From Deltaproteobacteria bacterium (GTDB lineage Bacteria; Desulfobacterota; JADFXK01), in NCBI GenBank assembly GCA_015233295.1, contig JADFYC010000005.1, positions 1-30,777 of the forward strand: a stretch of 30,777 bases of DNA. Reading direction: 5' to 3'. The notes beneath the pieces are model-generated. The model saw only the letters and a list, made by a program, of their open reading frames with translations, was not told the origin of the DNA and did no database searches. Shown here one piece after another: positions 8,669 to 17,121 of the stretch. Position numbers and translations under genes: made by a program. Every line of letters starts with the position of its first letter. Position 1 is the first letter of the stretch.

Positions 8669-9745
8669 GTGATCTCGGAAGAAGACGCCGGACTAACGGG
8701 GCATATTCTAAGGGTGTTGCTGACCCCGATGGCCGGGTTGTACCTGGCCGTGGTCCGGATACGCGTCTGGGCCTATAGTTGTGGGCTTTTCCCGACGGCG
8801 CGGCTTAAAGTTCCAGTCGTGAGCGTGGGCAACCTGCAAGTGGGTGGTACCGGGAAAACCCCACTGGTCATCACTCTGGCCAGGCAACTTCAGAAGCGGG
8901 GGCTCCGGGTGGCCGTGCTCAGCCGAGGCTATGGTGGTGGATCTAAGTCCCCAGTCACCCTGGTCTCCGATGGTGTGAATATTCTGGGCGATGCCGCGGC
9001 GGTGGGGGATGAACCGGTCATGTTGGCTGCGGCGTTGCCCGGGATTCCGATCATCGTCGGGGCCGACCGCTCTCTAACCGGAGCCTGGGCGATAGATCGT
9101 TTTCATCCGGACCTGCTGTTGCTTGATGACGGCTTCCAGCATCTCCACCTCCATCGGGACGTGAATATCCTGTTGTTGGACGCCCGACGACCTTTTGGCC
9201 GGGGCCGAGTCCTGCCCCTGGGTATCTTGCGGGAACCGCCGCGGGCGTCCCGGCGGGCGGATGTGGTGGTCCTAACCCGAGCCAACCGGGCAAGTTCGGG
9301 TGACCATTCCGGACTCATGGCTTCTTTTGCCGTTCACTTAAGGGGTAAACCTGTTTTCAAGGCCAACCACCTGCCCATCGGCTTGCAAGATCTGGCCACC
9401 GGGGAACGGATCGGTTCCTTCCAGATGGCCGGTCGGCGAATGGCGGCTTTTGCGGGTTTGGCGGATAATGACAGTTTTTTTGAAACTCTGCGAGAGATGG
9501 GGGCCGAGGTAGTCAGAGAATTCTCTTTTCCCGATCACTATCGTCTTACTGCGACTGATGAATTTAACATTCGGACGGCCATGGACGCCGGTCGTCTCGA
9601 CACGGCAGTGACTACCGCTAAGGACGCTGTCAAATTATCAACAGATTTCCTAAAGCCACACCGGGTCTGGATCTTGGATGTGGAGTCGGTATTAGATGAT
9701 GAGCAAGGAATTACCTCTCTGGTACTCAGCCGGACAAAGGAATGA
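8669..9745 (+). CDS. lpxK: Tetraacyldisaccharide 4'-kinase
   Basis: At least 358 residues. LpxK phosphorylates the 4' position of tetraacyldisaccharide-1-phosphate to make lipid IVA, anchored to the inner membrane. It has an N-terminal membrane helix (LLTPMAGLYLAVVRI) and a Walker A motif SVGNLQVGGTGKTP (about 52-65). LSRGYGG and LDDGFQH follow, both typical of LpxK. The GTG at 8669 has no clear ribosome site. The in-frame sequence just upstream encodes LNDLFNR, which together with VISEED resembles normal LpxK N-termini, so translation may begin earlier, overlapping waaA, at a non-standard codon near GGAGG at 8618-8622. The 3' end overlaps the next gene by 50 bases. Confidence 0.93.
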   Translation: MISEEDAGLTGHILRVLLTPMAGLYLAVVRIRVWAYSCGLFPTARLKVPVVSVGNLQVGGTGKTPLVITLARQLQKRGLRVAVLSRGYGGGSKSPVTLVSDGVNILGDAAAVGDEPVMLAAALPGIPIIVGADRSLTGAWAIDRFHPDLLLLDDGFQHLHLHRDVNILLLDARRPFGRGRVLPLGILREPPRASRRADVVVLTRANRASSGDHSGLMASFAVHLRGKPVFKANHLPIGLQDLATGERIGSFQMAGRRMAAFAGLADNDSFFETLREMGAEVVREFSFPDHYRLTATDEFNIRTAMDAGRLDTAVTTAKDAVKLSTDFLKPHRVWILDVESVLDDEQGITSLVLSRTKE

Positions 9746-10658
9746 CCTGGTCGGCCTACCGCTGTGGCAGCAGTTGGCCTATGCCGGGATTCTGCTTTTG
9801 TCCAGGATGGTCGCTCTAATCCCCTGGCCATGGTATGGCGGGATGGGCCGGGCCTTGGGATCATTGGCCTGGCGTATGGATAAAAAGCATCGGAAAATCA
9901 CCTTAGACAACATTACCGCCTCTTTTAGCGAGCTTTCGCCCGGAGCGGCGCGAGAGTTGGGCCGGCGGTGTTTTCAGAATATGAGCCGGGTGTTTTTTGA
10001 GGTTTTGGCGTTGCCCTGGATGACAAAGAGTGAACTTATGGCCAGGATTGACTTTCAAGATCCGGAGAATGTAACCCGAGCCTTGGCTCTGGGCAAGGGC
10101 GGATTTGTCCTGACGGCTCACTTCGGGGACTGGGAGGTCTTGTCTTTGGCTTTGGCCGCGTCCGGCTGGCCGGGAGAAGTGATTGTCCGGCCGTTGGATT
10201 TTAAGCCGTTAGATAGATTTATCGACCAGTTAAGAACAATGAACGGTCACGTTACGCTCAACAAAAATCGGTCGGCTCGCGGTATTCTGGCTGCACTGCA
10301 TCGGAAGAGATTGATCGGGGTGTTATTGGATCAGAATGTCACCTGGCAAGAAGGAGTTTTTGTGGATTACTTCGGACGCCGGGCTTGCACCAATAAGGGA
10401 TTGGCTCTGCTGGCTTTAAAGACCGGGTCGCCGGTCATCCCGATCTTTATTGTCCGGCAAGGTGATAATCGTTTCAGGATGATTTGTCATCCCGCCGTGG
10501 AATTGATCAGAACCGGGGACAATACCAAGGATATTGAAGAGAATACGGCCTTGTTCACCAAGATTATCGAAAACATGGTCAGACAATATCCGGATCACTG
10601 GTTCTGGATGCATCAACGGTGGAAATCCAAACCCTATGAACCCTGGCCCAAAAGGTGA
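9696..10658 (+). CDS. LpxL/HtrB-family lipid A acyltransferase
   Basis: 320 residues. The family transfers a secondary acyl chain to Kdo-lipid IVA at the inner membrane. A hydrophobic segment (about 24-44) is followed by the catalytic HX4E motif AHFGDWE (H142, E147). Further family signatures are DQN in GVLLDQN, FVDYFGR and a C-terminal WFWMHQRWK. The start at 9696 (ATGATG, GGAG ten bases before) lies inside lpxK, which fits translational coupling. The stop overlaps the end of convergent lipA by 25 bases. I leave the symbol blank because LpxL, LpxM and related enzymes cannot be separated by eye. Confidence 0.9.
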   Translation: MMSKELPLWYSAGQRNDLVGLPLWQQLAYAGILLLSRMVALIPWPWYGGMGRALGSLAWRMDKKHRKITLDNITASFSELSPGAARELGRRCFQNMSRVFFEVLALPWMTKSELMARIDFQDPENVTRALALGKGGFVLTAHFGDWEVLSLALAASGWPGEVIVRPLDFKPLDRFIDQLRTMNGHVTLNKNRSARGILAALHRKRLIGVLLDQNVTWQEGVFVDYFGRRACTNKGLALLALKTGSPVIPIFIVRQGDNRFRMICHPAVELIRTGDNTKDIEENTALFTKIIENMVRQYPDHWFWMHQRWKSKPYEPWPKR

Positions 10659-11530
10659 GGAGATAAGGCGTGGCGGTAGAGTTCCTCAGCCTGGTAAGAA
10701 CTCCGGACGTACGGGCCGGCCGCGACTGCTTTAAAACCCAATCGCCGGGCTTCTGTTTCGTAGTCTCGAAATTCTTCCGGGGGAATAAACCTGACCACCG
10801 GATGATGGTCTTTACTGGGCTGGAGATATTGGCCGATGGTCAAGATGTCGCAAGCCGCTTCTCGGAGGTGACCGAACAATTCCAAAATCTCCGGAAAAGT
10901 TTCGCCCAAACCGACCATTATTCCTGATTTGGTGATTTGTTGCGGAGCCTTTTGTTTGGTTTGATGGAGCAGCTCCAGGGACCGGTTATAATCTGCACCG
11001 GGCCTGACCTGCCCATATAATCGAGGGATAGTCTCCAAGTTATGATTCAATACCGCCGGACCGGCCTCGATGACTACCTCCAGGGCTGCCCCATTTCCCT
11101 GAAAATCGGGGACTAGCGCTTCCACCTTGATGCCCGGGTCGAGATCACGAACTGCCTTGATAACTGAGGCAAAATGAGCCGCCCCGCCATCGGGCAAATC
11201 GTCTCGAGTGACTGAGGTGATCACCGCAAAGGAGAGATTCATTTCCTTGATGGCTGCGGCGACCAGGCTGGGTTCAGCGGGGTTGAGGGGGTGGGGCAGG
11301 GCCGCGGTCACGGCACAGAAGGTACAGGCCCGGGAGCAGTGAGGTCCCATAATCAGAAACGTGGCTGCAGCCCGGGCATAACACTCAACCCGGTTAGGGC
11401 ACCGGGCCTCCTGACATACGGTGTGCAACCCGGTTTTTTGTAAGATGCCGTTTATTTTGTTCACCCCCGGCCCGGTAGGAATGTTTTTCCGGAGCCACGG
11501 CGGCTTTCTCAGGTGATCCCATATCATCAT
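10634..11530 (-). CDS. lipA: Lipoyl synthase
   Basis: 298 residues. LipA is a radical SAM enzyme that inserts two sulfur atoms into protein-bound octanoyl groups to make lipoate for 2-oxoacid dehydrogenases and glycine cleavage. Both clusters are visible: the auxiliary CX4CX5C (C39, C44, C50) and the radical SAM CX3CX2C (C65, C69, C72 in CSRACTFC). The conserved RSSY near the C-terminus is also present. ATGATG at 11530 follows an AGGA, and either ATG could start. No lipB or dehydrogenase gene is adjacent. It is convergent with the lpxL-like gene, their tails overlapping by 25 bases. Confidence 0.96.
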   Translation of the reverse strand: MMIWDHLRKPPWLRKNIPTGPGVNKINGILQKTGLHTVCQEARCPNRVECYARAAATFLIMGPHCSRACTFCAVTAALPHPLNPAEPSLVAAAIKEMNLSFAVITSVTRDDLPDGGAAHFASVIKAVRDLDPGIKVEALVPDFQGNGAALEVVIEAGPAVLNHNLETIPRLYGQVRPGADYNRSLELLHQTKQKAPQQITKSGIMVGLGETFPEILELFGHLREAACDILTIGQYLQPSKDHHPVVRFIPPEEFRDYETEARRLGFKAVAAGPYVRSSYQAEELYRHALSPHLLGQGS

Positions 11531-11648
11531 TTCCTGTCAGCTCCAACCCACGGGAAGGCATAATGCATCGGGCGCAGAGGTTTTCTTATCCCTCTCGGGA
11601 GTGGTCGCTTTATTCCCATTTTTCCGTATACGGATGAGGCCGGGCTTA

Positions 11649-12011
11649 TCAGCACTCCGGTCCGGCGTCAACGGCGTGGCTTTCAAGGAGGTTCAAATCC
11701 TCCGGTGCAACCTGGGTGAATCGGAGCCCCGTGGTGTAAGTTCCCTCAGGCGAGGGACTGGAATGAACCACCAGGGCGTCGGCCCGCACGATTCTTTCCT
11801 TCACCCCTATTTCTAAAACAACCTCTGTGCCCTCGGGGATGTGACCATAGACCTCGATACTGGCTCCGCCACGGGATATATCCAGGGTTCGGCCAACGGT
11901 GACAGGTTGTAACGGGACTCCGTCTTTGTGCGGGGTTAGGGATATAAGGTTTAAACAGCTAAACCTTAGGTGGCGGCGTCGGTCATTATTGTTTTGCTGA
12001 GAGGTATCCAT
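11649..12011 (-). CDS. PilZ domain protein
   Basis: 120 residues from ATG 12011, chosen because AAGGA lies six bases upstream; a longer in-frame extension to 12200 has no such support. A single PilZ domain, which in this family binds cyclic di-GMP, shows RxxxR at R12-R16 and DISRGG at 44-49 (D/NxSxxG). The rest reads as the expected beta-barrel. It is probably a small cytoplasmic c-di-GMP receptor of unknown output. No effector gene sits next to it. Confidence 0.85.
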   Translation of the reverse strand: MDTSQQNNNDRRRHLRFSCLNLISLTPHKDGVPLQPVTVGRTLDISRGGASIEVYGHIPEGTEVVLEIGVKERIVRADALVVHSSPSPEGTYTTGLRFTQVAPEDLNLLESHAVDAGPEC

Positions 12012-12339
12012 CGGTAATCCTTGCTCAGGAATATTTGTTCCCGGTAGCGGGCGCCCAGGTCCGACCTGTGACGGTAAGTTGCGTAGCGCCTTTTTATAGT
12101 GTGCTTTTTTGAACCCGTCAAGACAATTGTAACTGAGGTATAGGGAACTGGCCACCAATCTGGAGAAGGGGAAACGGTCAGGTTTAGTTATCGGCATCAA
12201 GGGAACGCCGCTGGTGTGGCCGGACTGATTTGTTCAATGTCTTATGCAGAATTTTAATGATCCAAATTAAGAGACGCGCCCGCGGCACGTCTCAATAAAG
12301 TCACAAAATAATGTCATCAAGGGGATTGGGCACGGTTGA
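12012..12339. other. Intergenic region upstream of the PilZ gene, 328 bases
   Basis: This region lies between the PilZ start and the end of the small Cys-rich gene. Apart from the hairpin at 12271-12293 I see no gene or RNA. I looked for a c-di-GMP riboswitch on the minus strand and did not find its conserved core. Confidence 0.5.
12271..12293 (-). terminator. Hairpin downstream of the small Cys-rich gene
   Basis: GAGACG...CGTCTC forms a six-base-pair outer stem, continued by GCC/GGC across a C-A mismatch. It lies about 47 bases beyond the stop of the minus-strand gene ending at 12340. The following minus-strand bases (TTAATTT) make only a poor U-tract, so it is a weak or factor-assisted terminator at best. 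Confidence 0.35.
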
Positions 12340-12543
12340 TTAATTGTTGTGTTGTGGCCCCGGTGGAGTTTTGGTTAAGAAGAATGGGCACTTCCGGCAG
12401 GTAAAAGACAGCCACTTTTTTTGCTCGCCCAGGGTCAGGCAATGGTCGTAATGGGGACAGTCCAAAAAGCGGCTCTTATCCACCTGGTGGAACTGCAACG
12501 GTTCCTTTAGAGCTCTGGGTGTTGGTTTCAATCTTTTTGGCAT
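12340..12543 (-). CDS. Small Cys-rich (zinc-ribbon-like) protein, function unknown
   Basis: 67 residues. After a basic N-terminus (MPKRLKPTPRALKE) come CPHYDHC and, 16 residues later, CRKC, giving CX5C and CX2C pairs suited to binding one zinc ion. Two extra His residues lie in the first pair. AGAGG stands six bases before the ATG, and a near-consensus minus-strand promoter (12769-12797) would give a leader of about 220 bases. I do not recognise the family. The promoter, ribosome site and coherent Cys spacing support a real gene. Confidence 0.65.
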   Translation of the reverse strand: MPKRLKPTPRALKEPLQFHQVDKSRFLDCPHYDHCLTLGEQKKWLSFTCRKCPFFLTKTPPGPQHNN

Positions 12544-13226
12544 AATTGACCTCTTTTGATTAAGGGAATCGGCGTAGTTAATGGAGTGTGCTCCTTATGA
12601 GGCGGCCAAAATCCCCGTCTCGACCACTTGATGGAGGGCAATGATTAGGTTCGGAGAAAAACAACACACCCCAGCTTCTCTGCTTTTCAACGGTTAACTG
12701 GCTTAACCTACGGCCTTATAAAGAATAGTTAAAGAATGGCCTTAGTTTAATTCATAATAACTGCTTACATTTTAATCATTCTTGGCTGATTTGTCAAATT
12801 TTAACTTTCGATGACGGAATCATTGGAACAACTAATGGGTATAATTGAAAATAATTAAGGGAGAGGGACGGTCGGACAAGAGGAACCGGAGAGAACGTTG
12901 AAATTTCATGTAATGGTCGGGATGATCCGGAAGTGCTTATGACCTTGGCGGACCCTGGCCGGTATAGACTTTGGATAAATGTTCTTGCCCATCTTCAATC
13001 TTTATGATAGCGTAATGCTGATAGATTTAGATAGCCAAATGAGCCGAATAACGGCATCGCCGATTATCCCTGTCTTTGATTCTCTCTCCGGACGGAGTTA
13101 GTCGTTTGATCGGGACTGTTTATGGCCGGCCTGACAGATCCGCCCCGATTTCTTGGCGGAGAATGAACTTGATCTGAGAAAAGAAAAAGGATACGTTTAA
13201 AAAGGATAAGTTATTGGATCACTCTG
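12544..13226. other. Divergent intergenic region, 683 bases
   Basis: No ORF worth calling and no RNA gene recognised. It contains a strong minus-strand promoter candidate (12769-12797) and a short hairpin GGTTAA/TTAACC (12691-12707) inside the inferred leader of the Cys-rich gene. A plus-strand TATAAT (12840-12845) lacks a convincing -35. A second hairpin, TCCGCC/GGCGGA, lies near 13138-13160 ahead of the reductase gene. The centre (about 12700-12860) is AT-rich. Confidence 0.5.
12769..12797 (-). promoter_or_regulatory. Near-consensus sigma-70 promoter
   Basis: Read on the minus strand: TTGACA (12797-12792, perfect), a 17-base spacer and TAAAAT (12774-12769, five of six). Predicted transcription starts near 12762 and leads to the small Cys-rich gene at 12543. 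Confidence 0.6.
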
Positions 13227-14375
13227 ATGACCTTGATCAAGTATGACTATGACGTTATTGTGGTGGGGCTGGGCCCCGCCGGGTCTGTGGCTTCCGGGGT
13301 GTTAAGCCGCAAAGGATACACCGTCTTGGGACTGGAGAAGAAGAGCCATCCCAGGCACAAAACTTGTGGCGGCTGTCTTTCTGCCCGAATCGTTCCCTGG
13401 TTGGAGTTTGACCTGAGCCAGGTCGCCGAAAACGTCATATATGGAAGCAAGATATATTTTCGTGACAGATGCGGTGTCGAAAGGCGTTCTTCCACTCCTA
13501 TCGCCTACACTGTAAAACGAGAAAATTTCGACCTGAAACTCATCGACCAGACCAGACTCCACGGGACGGTGGTTCAGGAGAACGAACAGGTTACCGGGAT
13601 CAACCAAGAGGCCGACAAGGTCCGCGTTCACACCACTAAAGGTCAGTATACGGCCCGATATGTGATTGGAGCTGACGGGGCTACCGGGGCAGTGGCCCGG
13701 TCCATCGGGATAAGGCCGGCCCGGCGTCTTTATCGGGCTATTGAAAATGAATTTGTCCTACCTCAAGAACAGACAGCGGTTTGGCGGGATACGGTAGTAA
13801 TTCATTTGGGGCTGGCCGAGCGAGGATACGGGTGGGTTTTTCCCAGAGGAGCCATGCTGACCACCGGGCTGGCCGCTTTGGGTCGCTCAGAAGTAAAGTT
13901 GAAGAGCAATTTGCTGTACCTTAACCAGACCCACCAGTTCGGGAACGGGCAGTTCCATGGTCACCTGTACGGAGATGTCATTCCATGCTTTGATGGGCGC
14001 AGGAAACGACTGTCCTCTGGTCGAGTGTTGCTCGCCGGTGATGCCGCCGGTCTGGTGGAGCCATTTATCGGCGAGGGCATTTATTACGCGGTCAGGAGCG
14101 GTCATCTGGCGGCGTCGGTGACTGCCGGCGCATTACAGAATGGTTCCAACCAACTAACCAGGTATGATGACCTTATCCGCCGGGAGTTGTTTAATGAGTT
14201 TAGATGGGCACTGTACACTGCCCGGGTCGCCTACTTCAACCAGCAGAAAACATTTGATTTGATCGTCGCCCACCCGGGCGTTGTTAATATATTTTACCAA
14301 ATTCTACAAGGTATTGGGAAATACGATCAACTAGCCGGGTTGGGCTGGCATCATCTCCTAAAAAAATGGATATGA
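13227..14375 (+). CDS. Geranylgeranyl reductase-family FAD-dependent oxidoreductase
   Basis: 382 residues. The N-terminal Rossmann motif VVGLGPAGS (12-20) binds FAD, and the KTCGGCLS motif (45-52) is characteristic of the geranylgeranyl reductase family. A second FAD motif is GDAAGLVEPFIGEGI (about residues 270-285). Members reduce double bonds of polyprenyl chains on chlorophyll, archaeal lipids or quinones. In a non-phototrophic bacterium a menaquinone or polyprenyl-lipid substrate is plausible, but the sequence does not decide it. ATG 13227 has only a weak ribosome site. The short gap to the ftsB-like gene (61 bases) does not establish a shared operon. Confidence 0.88.
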   Translation: MTLIKYDYDVIVVGLGPAGSVASGVLSRKGYTVLGLEKKSHPRHKTCGGCLSARIVPWLEFDLSQVAENVIYGSKIYFRDRCGVERRSSTPIAYTVKRENFDLKLIDQTRLHGTVVQENEQVTGINQEADKVRVHTTKGQYTARYVIGADGATGAVARSIGIRPARRLYRAIENEFVLPQEQTAVWRDTVVIHLGLAERGYGWVFPRGAMLTTGLAALGRSEVKLKSNLLYLNQTHQFGNGQFHGHLYGDVIPCFDGRRKRLSSGRVLLAGDAAGLVEPFIGEGIYYAVRSGHLAASVTAGALQNGSNQLTRYDDLIRRELFNEFRWALYTARVAYFNQQKTFDLIVAHPGVVNIFYQILQGIGKYDQLAGLGWHHLLKKWI

Positions 14376-14436
14376 TTAGTTTTTTATTAGATATCATCTA
14401 CCTACTAAAGACCATGCTACTGGGGAGAAATAACCT

Positions 14437-14805
14437 GTGTCAAACAAAAAGTATCTGCTGGTTATGGTCTGTCTGATCACCAGCATCTTGGCGGCATACA
14501 GCGTATTTTTTTCCACTAAGGCCCTGAGCAGCCTTTACCAGCTTAACAAGGAAAAAATGTTGACACTTGAAGGCATTGAACATATCAAAATGCAAAATGA
14601 AAAGCTCTGCCGCCAGATCTACCGGATCAAAACCGATCGAAAGTATCTAGAGGAAATTGCCAGACAAGACTTGGGCCTCATTCGTGAAAACGAAATCGTC
14701 TTTCAGTTCGACAACAAAGAATCACAAGTTCAAAAAGCCGAACCTACTCCCCCAGCCAACCGCTCCGGCGGACCGGTCCAAAAAATAATTCGTGATAATA
14801 GATAG
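14437..14805 (+). CDS. ftsB: FtsB/DivIC-family septum formation protein
   Basis: 122 residues from GTG 14437, with GGGGAG ten bases upstream. One membrane helix (about 6-28) is followed by a coiled coil (about 35-65). The family-typical box YLEEIARQDLGLIRENEIVF comes next, then a Pro-rich tail. FtsB/DivIC acts with FtsL and FtsQ/DivIB in the divisome at mid-cell. The topology, a short cytoplasmic N-terminus with the rest periplasmic, is as expected. The tail after residue 95 is longer than usual. Next downstream on the same strand are the TPR gene and efp. Confidence 0.85.
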   Translation: MSNKKYLLVMVCLITSILAAYSVFFSTKALSSLYQLNKEKMLTLEGIEHIKMQNEKLCRQIYRIKTDRKYLEEIARQDLGLIRENEIVFQFDNKESQVQKAEPTPPANRSGGPVQKIIRDNR

Positions 14806-14877
14806 GCCGGGGGCAGGTTATTGTTACTTTGGTGCCTGCCGCGCCCATCAGTTCTCAAACACCTCATTGGTGCTACT

Positions 14878-15654
14878 ATGGATGAAACAGAAAAGCTAAG
14901 AGATGACCCGGCGATGCTGATGGAGGAATCCGTTTATCGTCGGATGTTGGAAAAGGATCCGACGTCCAGGGTCTTTTCAGAGTTGGCTAATCTGTTTTGG
15001 ACGCAGGACAGATTTGATGAGGTGATTTCGGTATTGGAACGGGGGGTGGAACTTTACCCGGACGATCTGGCTGCGCGGCGACTTCTATCTAAAGCCTATC
15101 TTAAGACGGGCCGGATGCTTGAGGCGATGGCCGAATTAGAAAAGGTGGCGGTGCGATTGGACAATCTGGCCTCAATTTATCTAGATCTGGGCCAAATTTA
15201 TTATCACCAAAGGGATATGGGCAAAGCCATGGCGGCGGCCAGGATATTTTCCAGCCACCACCCCGAAAATGACTTGGGTCAAGAACTACTGGCTCGCCTC
15301 ACCCCGGATTTGGCCACCGAAAGTCCGGAGCCGGCCGTGCCCCATCAACAAGCAGCGACGCAGACCGGCGAAGCGGAAGAAACAGAGGTGTCTCCACCTG
15401 TCCCGGCTCCGTTCCTCACCAAGACGCTGGCCGAACTCTTCCGACAACAAGGCCACCATGAAAAGGCCGCAGAAATTTACCAGAAACTCTCTCTTCTTCC
15501 CCCGGACGAACCACAACGAATTCGGGCCGCGGGAGAACCATCACCCGGACCAACCGATTTGAGGCATTTGCAGAAGAAAAAAGCAATTAACATCATGGAA
15601 AAGTGGCTGGGGAAGATACGACACAGCTCATCGACACAGGAGGTTTCAGTTTAA
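14878..15654 (+). CDS. Tetratricopeptide repeat protein
   Basis: About 258 residues from ATG 14878. An in-frame TTG at 14821 would add 19 residues that do not look like protein of this type, but neither start has a strong ribosome site. Two to three TPR units lie in the N-terminal half (ANLFWTQDRFDEVISVLERG, then LLSKAYLKTGRMLEAM and LGQIYYHQRDMGKAM). An acidic, Pro-rich linker follows, then a further TPR (LAELFRQQGHHEKAAEIYQKL). There is no signal peptide, so it is probably a cytoplasmic scaffold. Its TAA stop shares an A with the efp start (TAATG), so the two are translationally coupled. Confidence 0.8.
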   Translation: MDETEKLRDDPAMLMEESVYRRMLEKDPTSRVFSELANLFWTQDRFDEVISVLERGVELYPDDLAARRLLSKAYLKTGRMLEAMAELEKVAVRLDNLASIYLDLGQIYYHQRDMGKAMAAARIFSSHHPENDLGQELLARLTPDLATESPEPAVPHQQAATQTGEAEETEVSPPVPAPFLTKTLAELFRQQGHHEKAAEIYQKLSLLPPDEPQRIRAAGEPSPGPTDLRHLQKKKAINIMEKWLGKIRHSSSTQEVSV

Positions 15655-16214
15655 TGTATCAGACTTCTGAGTTTAGAAAAGGACTTAAAATTGAGGTAGA
15701 TGGTAAGCCATACGTGATTGTTGACTTTCTCCACGTCAAGCCCGGCAAGGGGGGCGCCTTTATCCGCACCAAACTCAAGAACTTGCTCACCGGGCAGGTC
15801 ATTGAACCCACCTTTCGGTCTGGAGAAAAAGTCGGCAAGCCGGACGTGGAAGAAAAAGAGATGCAGTACTTGTATAAGGAAGGAGACCACTACTGCTTCA
15901 TGGATAACTCCACCTATGAGCAGGTGGAGATTCCTGAGTCAGCCGTGGGGGATGCCAAAGGTTTTATGCTGGAAAATGTCGACGTTCAGGTGCTCTGTTA
16001 CAACCAGCAACCAGTGGGAGTGGTGCTACCTTTCTTCGTGGAATTGGCCGTGGCCGAAACCGAGCCCGGGGTCAAAGGAGATACGGCCAGTGGTGGATCA
16101 AAACCGGCCAAACTGGAGACCGGCGCCGTTATCCAGGTACCGCTTTTCATCAATGAAGGTGACCGACTCAAGGTAGATACTCGGACCGGAGACTACATAG
16201 AACGGGCAAAGTAA
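15654..16214 (+). CDS. efp: Translation elongation factor P
   Basis: 186 residues, the standard EF-P length, with the three-domain OB-fold pattern. EF-P binds between ribosomal P and E sites and relieves stalling at polyproline. The tip loop reads HVKPGKGGAF with Lys32, the position modified in many bacteria; no epmA/epmB-type modification gene is in the window. The C-terminal LFINEGDRLKVDTRTGDY is the family signature. The start ATG overlaps the TPR stop and has AGGAGG ten bases upstream, which decides it over an in-frame ATG at 15603. Family need for EF-P would be consistent with Pro-rich products in this genome, but that is speculation. Confidence 0.97.
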   Translation: MYQTSEFRKGLKIEVDGKPYVIVDFLHVKPGKGGAFIRTKLKNLLTGQVIEPTFRSGEKVGKPDVEEKEMQYLYKEGDHYCFMDNSTYEQVEIPESAVGDAKGFMLENVDVQVLCYNQQPVGVVLPFFVELAVAETEPGVKGDTASGGSKPAKLETGAVIQVPLFINEGDRLKVDTRTGDYIERAK

Positions 16215-16578
16215 TCGGGAAATCGAGTTGCGGGTTGCGTGTTGCGTTGAGCGTTTATTGTTATGCGTAATATAGTGCATCTGCGCCTCTTCAGGTTATT
16301 CACGAATAATGTACCCTGACGTTCGGCTGAGTCCGGGGCATCATCATAACTATCATAATTTTTGTAACCCGTAACCCAATGTCATTAAGTTAAGCCGGAG
16401 GCAAACATACAGCAAGATTTCTCGCTTCGCTCGAAATGACAAGGGGGACGAACGCAGCAGGTACCATCCTGAATGTACGGCGCCTCTGTCATTTCGAGCG
16501 AAGCGAGAAATCTTAACGTGCCTTGTCTTCCGGACAATAGTGAGGTGACCCTTAAGTTAATGACATTGACCCGTAACC
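16215..16578. other. Intergenic region between convergent efp and sixA, 364 bases
   Basis: The first 160 bases contain a short GTTGC-rich run (16226-16245) and nothing else I can name. The remainder is the nested inverted-repeat element at 16378-16567. No U-tract terminator is obvious for efp. Confidence 0.6.
16378..16567. repeat. Nested inverted-repeat (MITE/REP-like) element
   Basis: Outer arms AATGTCATTAAGTTAAG (16378-16394) and the inverted copy at 16551-16567 differ at one base. Inside lies a perfect 27-base inverted pair (16414-16440 and 16488-16514) containing CTTCGCTCGAAATGAC and its complement. The palindromic architecture, 190-base size and absence of coding suggest a non-autonomous element or REP-type repeat. 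The CGAAGCGAG-type arms resemble repeats dispersed in many environmental genomes. An ORF called on the minus strand over it is an artefact. Confidence 0.75.
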
Positions 16579-17088
16579 CTATAACCGGTCGTCTGGCGCC
16601 TCGCCCATGACGCGACGGACCAATTCCGGGGTGATGTACCATTGCAGCCGGCCACCCAAGGTGCCGAAGGTGGTTACTTGTATTTTGGCTAAGGTACCGT
16701 TATCGGTAAATAAACCTAACTCGGCCCGGTCGGTGAGCAGATGGGCCGCGATCCTGGCCAGTGAAGGCAAATGGCCGGCCACCAGCACCGCCGGATGACC
16801 GACGAACCGGCCCAAATACGCCACAGCTTCTTTCTCCTCGGCCATGGGCTTGAGTAACTCCGTGGCAGTTATCTCGCCTTCCGGGAAGCCGGTTTCTTGG
16901 GCGCAGATAATGGCCGATTCCTCCGCCCTCTTCTTAGGGCTAGTCAGAATGGCGTCAAGCTTCACTCCGACTTTGGTTAACATCCGGGCACAAATCCGGA
17001 TTTGGTCACGACCGGCTGAACTCAAAGGTTCTTCCGGGTCAATTCCTTTTGACAATGCCTGACCGTGACGGATCAAATATAGGTCCAT
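16579..17088 (-). CDS. sixA: SixA-type phosphohistidine phosphatase
   Basis: 169 residues from ATG 17088, chosen because AGGAGG stands nine bases upstream; a 45-codon in-frame extension is unsupported. It is a compact histidine phosphatase with the RHG motif at residues 7-9 (DLYLIRHGQA), SPKKRAEES in the second conserved region and VAGHLPSL carrying the later active-site His. SixA removes phosphate from histidine phosphotransfer (HPt) domains or PTS proteins. The target here is unknown, as no kinase is nearby. It is divergent from the second PilZ gene, 33 bases apart. Confidence 0.9.
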   Translation of the reverse strand: MDLYLIRHGQALSKGIDPEEPLSSAGRDQIRICARMLTKVGVKLDAILTSPKKRAEESAIICAQETGFPEGEITATELLKPMAEEKEAVAYLGRFVGHPAVLVAGHLPSLARIAAHLLTDRAELGLFTDNGTLAKIQVTTFGTLGGRLQWYITPELVRRVMGEAPDDRL

Positions 17089-17121
17089 CTGAATTAACCT
17101 CCTGGCAAAGTGTGAAGCAGA

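Noticed and set aside
11685..11715. tRNA T-arm-like sequence GGAGGTTCAAATCCTCC
   Set aside because: No matching acceptor, D or anticodon arms lie about 60 bases upstream, and the bases encode a sensible C-terminal part of the PilZ protein on the other strand.
12012..12339. c-di-GMP riboswitch ahead of the PilZ gene
   Set aside because: The conserved aptamer core is not present on the minus strand; only a simple hairpin is seen.
16385..16642. Minus-strand ORF of 85 codons after efp
   Set aside because: It is a translation of the inverted-repeat element and the sixA tail, without a ribosome site or protein-like composition.
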